A stretch of DNA of 38,939 nt from a bacterium (GTDB lineage: Bacteria; Actinomycetota; Acidimicrobiia; Spongiisociales; JAENVV01): assembly GCA_024641305.1 (NCBI GenBank), contig JAHEDI010000003.1:112889-151827 (forward strand), in the 5' to 3' direction. Position 1 is the stretch's first letter. Every line of letters begins with the position of its first letter. The position numbers and the translations under genes were made by a program. This document shows, piece after piece, positions 9,006-15,835 of this stretch. Under the pieces are notes generated by a model that was not told the origin of the DNA, did no database searches, and worked only from the letters and a program-made list of their open reading frames with translations.

Positions 9006-9374
9006 ATGGCGGTCAAGATCCGCCTGATGCGGTTGGGCAAAAAGAAGCAGCCCGTATATCGAGTCGTCGTAGCTGATGGCCGCCAACCGCGCGATGGAAG
9101 CTATATCGATGCTATCGGACGATACGATCCCCGTCAGGAGCCGTCGTTAATCGAAATCGATAACGACAAGGCCGTTACCTGGCTCAATGATGGCGCCCAA
9201 CCGACGGAGGCCGCTCGCAAGTTGTTGGAAATCTCCGGGGCATGGACGCAGTTCAAGATTTCCCGCGGCGAGATCCACACTGTGGCATCAAAGCCGGCCC
9301 CAAAGAAGGAAGCACCCATCGAACCAGTTGCTGAAGTGGCTGAGGTCGAAGGCGATTCCGGCGAGGAAGAATAA
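9006..9374 (+). CDS. rpsP: 30S ribosomal protein S16
   Basis: A 122-residue protein. The first 80 residues are standard S16 (MAVKIRLMRLGKKKQPVYRV, then YDPRQEP and WLNDGAQPTEAARKLL). The C-terminal 35-40 residues form an Ala/Pro/Glu-rich acidic tail, common in actinobacterial S16. S16 binds 16S rRNA early in 30S assembly. The gene sits 4 nt after ffh and 3 nt before khpA, so it is surely co-transcribed. Confidence 0.96.
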   Translation: MAVKIRLMRLGKKKQPVYRVVVADGRQPRDGSYIDAIGRYDPRQEPSLIEIDNDKAVTWLNDGAQPTEAARKLLEISGAWTQFKISRGEIHTVASKPAPKKEAPIEPVAEVAEVEGDSGEEE

Positions 9375-9377
9375 ATC

Positions 9378-9629
9378 ATGCCAAAAGGTGACATCGTCGA
9401 GAGCGTCGTCTCATACATCGTCAAGGCCATTGTTGATGACCCTGATGCTGTAGAAGTGACAGTCATTGAAGAAGGACCCGATGAGGTAACCGCCGAAGTG
9501 CGGGCCGCCAAGTCGGATATGGGTCGCGTGATCGGGAGGAGAGGTCGGGTTGCCAAAGCAATCAGGACGATCGCCCAGGCGGCCGCCGACGAAGAAGGCC
9601 TGACTGCAGGCGTCGAGTTTCTCGACTAG
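9378..9629 (+). CDS. khpA: KH-domain RNA-binding protein KhpA
   Basis: An 83-residue single type-II KH domain protein. The GxxG loop is seen as IGRRGRVAKAIRTI, preceded by AAKSDMGRVIG. KhpA proteins in Gram-positive bacteria bind RNA, often with KhpB (Jag), and influence cell size and translation. The position between rpsP and rimM is the standard one for this family and supports the call. The N-terminus (MPKGDIVESVVSYIVKAIVD) and the length are typical. Confidence 0.93.
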   Translation: MPKGDIVESVVSYIVKAIVDDPDAVEVTVIEEGPDEVTAEVRAAKSDMGRVIGRRGRVAKAIRTIAQAAADEEGLTAGVEFLD

Positions 9630-9653
9630 TCGCCGGACGCGGTCTTCAAGACC

Positions 9654-10157
9654 TTGAACGATCAAATTATCATCGGCCACGTCGCCAGAGCCCACGGGCT
9701 CAAAGGTGACGTGGCCGTTGTCTTCTATTCGGATCATCCTGAACAGTTCAGGCCCGGATTTCAATTCGGTGGCACCGGTGGGCCGTTCACCATTGAGCGG
9801 GTTCGAACCGGCGCCGGGGTCCTCCTTATCAAGTTTGTCGAGGTTTCCGACCGGAACACCGCGGAGCTGATGCAAGGCGTCCAGTTGACCATGGCCGAGT
9901 CTCATCTGCGTGAATTGGACGAGGGGGAGTATTGGCCCTCCCAGCTGACAGGCTTGGAGGTGCGTGATCCCTCGGGCGCTCAGAGGGGTGTGATCATCGA
10001 AGTTGTCACAGGCGGAACGCAAGACCGGTTGGCCATTCAGGTCGCCGGTGGCCGGGTCGAGATTCCGTTTGTCGACGCGTTGGTGCCAACCGTCGACATT
10101 GAAGGAGGCTTCGTGATTGTCGAGGCCATTGCGGGCCTACTCGACGTCGGTGAGTGA
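9654..10157 (+). CDS. rimM: 16S rRNA processing protein RimM
   Basis: A 167-residue two-domain protein (N-terminal RimM beta-barrel, then a PRC-barrel) that binds S19 and helps mature the 30S head. The N-terminus reads IIIGHVARAHGLKGDVAVVF, which contains the conserved GxxxxxHGLKG motif. The PRC-barrel includes the conserved YWPSQLTGLEVRD and later VEIPFVDALVPTVD. There is no ATG or GTG near the expected start; TTG at 9654, 24 nt after khpA, is the only standard codon giving the right N-terminus, and it has no clear Shine-Dalgarno. TrmD, its usual downstream partner, is 8 kb away here. Confidence 0.93.
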   Translation: MNDQIIIGHVARAHGLKGDVAVVFYSDHPEQFRPGFQFGGTGGPFTIERVRTGAGVLLIKFVEVSDRNTAELMQGVQLTMAESHLRELDEGEYWPSQLTGLEVRDPSGAQRGVIIEVVTGGTQDRLAIQVAGGRVEIPFVDALVPTVDIEGGFVIVEAIAGLLDVGE

Positions 10158-10162
10158 GTTGC

Positions 10163-10423
10163 CTAGTGGGGATGCTTGTTGAGGACGGTAAGCAAGCCGG
10201 CAACTCCGCCGTAAAACCCACCACCAACAATCGCTACCCAGATTGAGGTAACGAGGGCTTGGCCGAGGCTCAGATGAGCGCCGAAGAACATCATCGCGAA
10301 GAAGACCATAAACGTGATCGGAGTTCCGATGAGAAACCCGACTTTCAGCGCTTTGCTCATTTGAGCTGAATTGGTGGCGTCCTGGGCGTCTTTGTCGAGT
10401 TGGTCGGTCGATATATCAGTCAC
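10163..10423 (-). CDS. Small two-helix membrane protein of unknown function
   Basis: An 86-residue protein that I do not recognise. A polar N-terminus (about residues 1-25) is followed by two hydrophobic segments, roughly residues 29-50 (VGFLIGTPITFMVFFAMMFFG) and 57-80 (VTSIWVAIVGGGFYGGVAGLLTV), joined by a short loop. It therefore looks like a hairpin inner-membrane protein. It faces rimM (stop codons 5 nt apart) and is divergent from cofG. The GTG start lies only 7 nt after a perfect TATAAT, suggesting a leaderless transcript. The coding probability is supported by the clean membrane pattern and the promoter. Confidence 0.7.
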   Translation of the reverse strand: MTDISTDQLDKDAQDATNSAQMSKALKVGFLIGTPITFMVFFAMMFFGAHLSLGQALVTSIWVAIVGGGFYGGVAGLLTVLNKHPH

Positions 10424-10430
10424 GCCTTGG

Positions 10431-10436
10431 ATTATA
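10431..10436 (-). promoter_or_regulatory. -10 box (TATAAT) of the small membrane protein gene
   Basis: On the minus strand TATAAT ends 7 nt before the GTG start at 10423. The transcription start would fall on or next to the start codon, as in leaderless actinobacterial mRNAs. No good -35 hexamer is visible. Confidence 0.45.
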
Positions 10437-10481
10437 TGCAGGTCGTGATGGCGTTTAGTTCATCTTGGCTAGCCGACTAGC

Positions 10482-11627
10482 GTGACGACCGTGCATCCCG
10501 GTCCTGACCCAGAACTTGCCAGTGCCTATCTCGACGGCACGGTTGATGCCCGTCCCCTCTTCGTCGAGGCACAACGATTGCGCGATGAAGGCAAGGGGCG
10601 GATCGTCACATATTCGCCCAAAGTCTTTATTCCCTTGACCACGATGTGTCGGGACAAGTGCACGTACTGCACCTTCGTCAAACCTCCCGGAAATGGCGGG
10701 GAATATCTCACACCAGACGATGTGCTTGCCATCGCCAGGGCCGGTGACCGCCATGGATGTACCGAAGCCCTGTTCACGTTGGGCGATGCGCCAGAAGACA
10801 AATACCCGGCCGCCAGAGAGTTCCTGGCGTCGGTCGATTGCGCGACGACCATGGACTATGTCGTGGCGATGACTGAACGAGTTCATGCGGAAACCGGTCT
10901 CTTTCCCCATGCCAATCCCGGGGTGATGGTTGAGGATGCGGTGGCCCGGTTACGGCGATCGAATCCCTCCATTGGACTGATGCTCGAGAATATTTCGCCC
11001 CGACTTACCGAACCTGGAATGCCCCACTTCAACTGCCCCGACAAAGTGCCCGCTGTCAGAGTTGCCACCATCGAAGCGGCCGGGCGCCAGAAGGTTCCAT
11101 TCACGTCCGGGATTCTGGTTGGAATCGGCGAGACCAACGCCGAGATCGTCGATTCGTTGTTTGCCCTTGCCGACTTGCAGAGCCGCTGGGGGCATATTCA
11201 GGAGGTCATCGTCCAGAACTTCCGGGCGAAGGCTGATACTCGCATGCGGTTCGGTGCCGAGCCGATCCCGAGTTGGTTTGCCAGGGTGGTGGCACTTGCT
11301 CGCTGGATTATGGGCCCGACCATGAACGTTCAGGTTCCGCCGAACCTGACCGAACGGTATGAGACGTACCTTGAGGCAGGAATCAACGATTGGGGTGGGG
11401 TTTCGCCCCTGACGATCGACTGGGTCAACCCCGAAGCGCCCTGGCCCCATCTGGCTGATCTCACCGCACGGACCGCCGCGGCCGGCTTTGAGCTTCGGCC
11501 CCGGCTACCGGTGTACCCCGAATACATATCCGACCGTTGGCTTGATGCCGCCGTCCTGACGAAGGTCCGGACGGCCACCACCGGCGATGGGTACGGACAT
11601 GCCCCACAATTGGCCGGGAAAGGTTAG
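10482..11627 (+). CDS. cofG: FO synthase subunit 1 (CofG), radical SAM
   Basis: A 381-residue radical SAM enzyme. Together with CofH it makes 7,8-didemethyl-8-hydroxy-5-deazariboflavin (FO), the chromophore of coenzyme F420; CofG does the second step on the adduct that CofH forms from tyrosine and 5-amino-6-ribitylaminouracil. The iron-sulfur motif CRDKCTYC (Cys 56, 60, 63) and the family segment YSPKVFIPLTTMCRDKC are seen; later come GILVGIGET and NVQVPPNLT. The start is a GTG at 10482. Most actinobacteria have CofG and CofH fused as FbiC; here they are separate genes 9 nt apart. Confidence 0.95.
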   Translation: MTTVHPGPDPELASAYLDGTVDARPLFVEAQRLRDEGKGRIVTYSPKVFIPLTTMCRDKCTYCTFVKPPGNGGEYLTPDDVLAIARAGDRHGCTEALFTLGDAPEDKYPAAREFLASVDCATTMDYVVAMTERVHAETGLFPHANPGVMVEDAVARLRRSNPSIGLMLENISPRLTEPGMPHFNCPDKVPAVRVATIEAAGRQKVPFTSGILVGIGETNAEIVDSLFALADLQSRWGHIQEVIVQNFRAKADTRMRFGAEPIPSWFARVVALARWIMGPTMNVQVPPNLTERYETYLEAGINDWGGVSPLTIDWVNPEAPWPHLADLTARTAAAGFELRPRLPVYPEYISDRWLDAAVLTKVRTATTGDGYGHAPQLAGKG

Positions 11628-11636
11628 ATTCCTCGG

Positions 11637-13493
11637 ATGTTCACATCGTTTTTGCGGGTCCGCCCGACATCCAGCATCCACGAACTAACCGCCGCGACCA
11701 GGGCTCGCGAAGGCACGACCACGCTGGAAGTCGACGGCCTGGATGCGGCTGATCGAACGGCCTGCCTGGCCGGTGGCCTGTTGCCAGTCGAGACAGCCGG
11801 ACCCGATGGCAAGCCAGCCGCCTGGGTGGTGGCCCCAGAGGATGCTCTGCGGCTCGCCAAGCTGGCCGTGCCAGGGTGGCGGATTTCAGTGAGGGCTGAT
11901 GGGGAGCGAGCCGTCGTACTCGACGCGCTAGCCCGAAGCCAGGCAAGTTTCCTACGGGTTGGACGATCCGAGGTTGTCGAATATGTCGATCTGGTCGGCC
12001 TTCCCGGGTTGGAAGCTGTCGTATCGGTGTTTGTCGACACTGTCGAAGATGCCAGGATCGCCTGGGAGGCAGGGGCGCGGGATCTGCTTCTTCGCGATTG
12101 GTCCAACAGCCAGATCGGTGAGCTCCGAGCGGTGGTCGGTGACCTGCGAGAACGGACGGCGTTCCCGGCCGGGGTGACGGTCGATGAGGGGAGAGCGGTC
12201 CTCGACGATGATGTCTTTACGGCGTGGCTGAACCTGATCGATGCTGCCGGGTGGGCTCGTCCCAGGTACAGCTGGGCTCCCGGCAAGGATGAGGCGCCAC
12301 CAGTCCCGGCCGGGCGAATATCGGCTCAATGGCCAGATGATGTGTGGGTTGGTGGCCAAGCGCCAGCCGCCCTCGATGGGGCGGGTCTCCTACGACCGAT
12401 CCTGCAACGTTCTCTCGAGGGAGTCGCCCCGACCGTCGACGAGCTTGAGCAGCTCTTTCAGGCCAGAGGCGATCAGGTTGAAGCGGTGGCGTTCGTCGCA
12501 GATTTCTTGCGAGAAAGAACGAATGGATCGCAAGTCACCTACGTCGTGAATCGCAATATCAATTACACGAACATGTGCTATTTCAGGTGCGGGTTCTGCG
12601 CATTCTCCAAGGGACCCAAGAGCCTTAACCTGCGCGGCGACCCGTACTTGATGGGAGTCGATGAGATCGTCGGCTGGACCAAGGAGGCCTGGGATCGAGG
12701 GGCGACGGAGGTCACCTTGCAAGGCGGGATCCACCCGGAGTTCACGGGTGACTTCTATGCGGGTGTCGTGCGGGCCATCAAAGCCGAATTACCCGATATG
12801 CACATCCATGGGTTCACGCCGCTAGAGGTCTGGCAAGGTGCCGAGACGCTTGGTGTCTCCGTGAAAGTGTTCCTCTCCCAACTCAAAGGGGCCGGTCTTG
12901 GAACGTTGCCAGGAACTGCGGCCGAAATCCTCGACGATTCGGTCAGGGAACACTTGTGTCCGGACAAGATTCGAACCTCCCAGTGGTCTGAAGTCATGAT
13001 TACGGCCCATGAGATGGGTTTGCGGGCTACGGCGACGGTGATGTTCGGCCATATCGACGCCCCGCGATCATGGGCGAACCATTATGAGGTAATACGCCAG
13101 ATTCAGCGGCGGACCGGCGGCTTTACGGAGTTCGTTCCTCTGTCTTTCGTTCATATGGGTGCCCCGATTTGGTTGCGGGGCCGTTCTCGGCCCGGACCGA
13201 CCTGGGACGAAGTGGTTTTGATCCACGCCGTAGCCCGGATCGCGTTCGATGGGCTGATCGACAATATCCAGGCGTCGTGGGTGAAACTCGGTGTCGATGG
13301 CGCCCAACGTCTGCTGTCGGCCGGCTGCAATGACGTCGGTGGGACGCTTATGGGTGAGATCATCACGCGTTCCGCCGGGGCGGCGCATGGAACGGAGATA
13401 ACGCCGGAGGAACTCCGAACCGCCATCGTGGATGTTGGCCGGATCCCGGCATTGCGTAGCACGCTCTACGAGGTTCTCCAGACCACCTTCTAA
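11637..13493 (+). CDS. cofH: FO synthase subunit 2 (CofH), radical SAM, with about 250-residue N-terminal extension
   Basis: A 618-residue protein. Residues from about 252 to 618 are a full-length CofH: the segment TYVVNRNINYTNMCYFRCGF leads into the CxxxCxxC cluster motif (Cys 314, 318, 321), followed by LQGGIHPEF, LPGTAAEILDD, MFGHIDAPRSW and GGTLMGEIITRSAGA. CofH makes the tyrosine-ribitylaminouracil adduct in FO synthesis. Residues 1-250 are not part of normal CofH and are not CofG. They show alternating strands and helices resembling part of a TIM barrel (for example around residues 125-155), then a Pro/Trp-rich linker. I cannot assign this domain with confidence. It follows cofG by 9 nt. 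Confidence 0.93.
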   Translation: MFTSFLRVRPTSSIHELTAATRAREGTTTLEVDGLDAADRTACLAGGLLPVETAGPDGKPAAWVVAPEDALRLAKLAVPGWRISVRADGERAVVLDALARSQASFLRVGRSEVVEYVDLVGLPGLEAVVSVFVDTVEDARIAWEAGARDLLLRDWSNSQIGELRAVVGDLRERTAFPAGVTVDEGRAVLDDDVFTAWLNLIDAAGWARPRYSWAPGKDEAPPVPAGRISAQWPDDVWVGGQAPAALDGAGLLRPILQRSLEGVAPTVDELEQLFQARGDQVEAVAFVADFLRERTNGSQVTYVVNRNINYTNMCYFRCGFCAFSKGPKSLNLRGDPYLMGVDEIVGWTKEAWDRGATEVTLQGGIHPEFTGDFYAGVVRAIKAELPDMHIHGFTPLEVWQGAETLGVSVKVFLSQLKGAGLGTLPGTAAEILDDSVREHLCPDKIRTSQWSEVMITAHEMGLRATATVMFGHIDAPRSWANHYEVIRQIQRRTGGFTEFVPLSFVHMGAPIWLRGRSRPGPTWDEVVLIHAVARIAFDGLIDNIQASWVKLGVDGAQRLLSAGCNDVGGTLMGEIITRSAGAAHGTEITPEELRTAIVDVGRIPALRSTLYEVLQTTF

Positions 13494-13539
13494 GCCGGGG
13501 ATCCACGCTAGATCGCCGTTCAGGGAGTAACGTCCTGGG

Positions 13540-14085
13540 ATGGGCAGCTTCTTTGACTCTGTTTCTCATGAGACCGCCGAATGGATCGGCCAACAGCGGA
13601 TGTTCTTTGTCGCTACCGCCGCACTCGGCGAGTCCGGCCATGTCAACGTTTCACCGAAAGGCCTTGGTACGTTCCTCTTGCTCGGAGCCAACCAGGCGGC
13701 CTATCTCGATCTGACCGGGTCCGGGGCCGAGACGATCGCTCACCTGCGTGAAAATGGCCGGATCACCTTCATGTTTTGTGCCTTCGAAGGAAACCCTGAG
13801 ATCGTCAGGTTGTATGGCCGGGGCCGGGTCGTTTTTCCCCAAGATGACGAGTTTGAGAGTCTGGTCAGCAGGTTTGCGCCCCGACCTGGTATCAGATCCG
13901 TAATCGTGGCCGATATCGACAGAGTCGGGTCGTCCTGCGGATTTGGTGTGCCCTTAATGGAATTTTCAGGTGATCGGGATCGGCTCGACCGCTGGGCAAT
14001 AGCCAAGGGTGAGGGCAACCTGCCGGGTTATTGGGCATCGAAGAACGCCAGAAGTATCGATGGTTTGCCGGCAGTGGGTGATTGA
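13540..14085 (+). CDS. Pyridoxamine 5'-phosphate oxidase-like flavin-binding protein
   Basis: A 181-residue protein of the split-barrel PNPOx-like fold. Recognisable parts are the N-terminal FFVATAALGESGHVNVSPKG (strand pair and substrate loop), AAYLDLTGSGAETIAHLREN, and RLYGRGRVVFP. Members bind FMN, and in F420-producing actinobacteria some use F420H2. Its position just after cofG-cofH makes an F420 link possible, but the substrate is unknown. The stop overlaps the start of the downstream histidine kinase by 1 nt (TGATG), so the protein may be functionally tied to that two-component system. Confidence 0.85.
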   Translation: MGSFFDSVSHETAEWIGQQRMFFVATAALGESGHVNVSPKGLGTFLLLGANQAAYLDLTGSGAETIAHLRENGRITFMFCAFEGNPEIVRLYGRGRVVFPQDDEFESLVSRFAPRPGIRSVIVADIDRVGSSCGFGVPLMEFSGDRDRLDRWAIAKGEGNLPGYWASKNARSIDGLPAVGD

Positions 14086-15191
14086 TGGCGTCGCTCGAAA
14101 CCACTTTGCGGCGGATCATCGTGGGATATCGGGCGATTGCGATGCTCTGGATGCTTTCGTTGGCCCTGGTCGCCCTGACTTCCGCCCAGCAGGCGGAACG
14201 CCCGGCGGTCATCGTGGCTGCCGTCGCACTCGCCGCGGCCTGGACGGCTCTGACCCTTTGGATCTCGTTTCGGCGGCCGGCAAGGTTTCGAAGTTGGTCA
14301 TTCCTAGGCCTCGATACTCTCGTAAGCGCCCTGATCCTGGTCTCGCCCAACCTGGCCGGATCCCCGAACTTCGTTGGGGGATACCCCTTGTCCTCGGTTC
14401 TCATCGGCGTTCTTGGAAAAGGCTTGCCCGGGGCGGCGGCTCCGGTGCTGGTTCTCGTGAGCCTGGTACTGATCCAGATCGGGATCGGCGATCGGATCGG
14501 CGACCCGACGGTGCTCAGTTCAAACGTGCTGATCTACCCGTTCATGGCCGCCCCGGTGACCTGGGCCGTGGGAGCGCTGAGACGCTCGGACCGACTGCGA
14601 ATGTCTGCCGAAAAGAATCTGGAGGAGGAGCGAGCCGATCGGATCCGAGCAGAAGAACGGTCGGATTTGGCCGCCCACCTTCACGACTCTGTGTTGCAGA
14701 CCCTGGCGCTCATTCAACGCAGCAGTACGGACCCCGACGAAGTTGTGGCGTTGGCGAGGGGTCAGGAGCGTGACCTGCGCTCCTGGTTGTATGGGTCGCC
14801 ACTTGACGGCGAGTCCTTCGAATCGACGATGATTGCTTCGGCGGCCGAAGTCGAAGACTCCTACAAGGTGCGCGTAGAGTTGGTTACGGTTGGTGATGCC
14901 CCCCTCAATGATGGTTTACGGAGCCTCGTAGCCGCGACCAGAGAGGCGATGGTCAATGCAGCCAAGCACTCGGGAGCATCGGAAGTCTCGGTTTTCGCCG
15001 AGGTCGCCAACGAACGGGTGATGGTCTTTGTGCGCGATCGGGGATCTGGCTTTGACCAGAACAATGTTCCGCCTGATCGAAAGGGCGTGTCGGAATCCAT
15101 CAAGGGCCGGATGAGCCGTCACGGCGGTTCGTCGGTCATTCAGTCGGATCCAGGCATCGGAACGGAAGTCCGGCTTACGATGCAGCTATGA
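14085..15191 (+). CDS. Membrane sensor histidine kinase (NarL/DesK-type)
   Basis: A 368-residue kinase. About five membrane segments occupy residues 15-165 with no large external domain, so the signal is probably sensed in or at the membrane. A helical linker (SAEKNLEEERADRIRAEERS) leads to the phosphoacceptor box LAAHLHDSVLQTLALIQ, and then an HATPase domain with N box REAMVNAAKHSG, G1 box VRDRGSGFD and a C-terminal GIGTEVRLTM. The start is ATG 14085, which overlaps the previous stop by 1 nt; the preceding TTG would add one residue. It overlaps the response regulator gene by 4 nt, so the pair is a cognate system. Confidence 0.92.
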   Translation: MASLETTLRRIIVGYRAIAMLWMLSLALVALTSAQQAERPAVIVAAVALAAAWTALTLWISFRRPARFRSWSFLGLDTLVSALILVSPNLAGSPNFVGGYPLSSVLIGVLGKGLPGAAAPVLVLVSLVLIQIGIGDRIGDPTVLSSNVLIYPFMAAPVTWAVGALRRSDRLRMSAEKNLEEERADRIRAEERSDLAAHLHDSVLQTLALIQRSSTDPDEVVALARGQERDLRSWLYGSPLDGESFESTMIASAAEVEDSYKVRVELVTVGDAPLNDGLRSLVAATREAMVNAAKHSGASEVSVFAEVANERVMVFVRDRGSGFDQNNVPPDRKGVSESIKGRMSRHGGSSVIQSDPGIGTEVRLTMQL

Positions 15192-15829
15192 CTGAACCGA
15201 TCCGGGTATTCATCGTCGATGATCATGACCTATTCAGAGCGGGAGTCCGCAATGAGTTGGGTTCGGCGATTGAGGTTGTCGGCGAGGCCAGCGAGGTTGA
15301 ACCTGCCATCGAGCTTATTGGTGAGCGGTCCCCCGATGTGGTACTCCTCGACGTCCACATGCCTGGCGGGGGAGGCAAGGCGGTTTTGGAGGGGGTCAAG
15401 GAAACAAACCCGGGCGTGGCTTTCCTGGCATTGTCGGCCTCGGACGCCGCCGAAGATGTTGTGGCAATCATCCGGGCAGGCGCTCGCGGGTATGTGACAA
15501 AAACGATTGCCCCCCACGAACTCGTGGCGGCCATTGAACGGGTTCATGGTGGTGATGCGGTGTTCTCGCCCCGATTGGCGGGGTTTGTCCTCGACGCGTT
15601 CTCTCACATTGCCATTGCCGACATCGATCCTGAGTTGGATCTTCTTACCGATCGTGAGCGCGACGTGCTGCGTCACATTGCCAGGGGCTATACGTATAAG
15701 GAGACCGGGGAACAGTTGTTTATTTCCGTAAAAACGGTCGAGTCGCACATGTCGTCGGTGCTACGCAAGCTTCAACTGTCAAACCGGCATGAGCTGACCA
15801 AATGGGCCACCGATCGCAAGCTGATCTAG
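15188..15829 (+). CDS. Response regulator, NarL/LuxR family
   Basis: A 213-residue regulator. The receiver domain starts RVFIVDDHDLFRAGV with the acidic pair; the phosphorylated Asp lies in VVLLDVHMPGGGG, the conserved Ser in LALSAS, and the Lys in GYVTKT. The LuxR-type helix-turn-helix is at the C-terminus: LTDRERDVLRHIARGYTYKE, then SVKTVESHMSSVLRKL. The ATG overlaps the kinase stop codon (ATGA), giving tight coupling. Targets are unknown; the flavin-binding gene upstream in the same unit is one candidate partner. It is convergent with the acidic-protein gene, 6 nt apart. Confidence 0.95.
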   Translation: MTEPIRVFIVDDHDLFRAGVRNELGSAIEVVGEASEVEPAIELIGERSPDVVLLDVHMPGGGGKAVLEGVKETNPGVAFLALSASDAAEDVVAIIRAGARGYVTKTIAPHELVAAIERVHGGDAVFSPRLAGFVLDAFSHIAIADIDPELDLLTDRERDVLRHIARGYTYKETGEQLFISVKTVESHMSSVLRKLQLSNRHELTKWATDRKLI

Positions 15830-15835
15830 GCCTCT

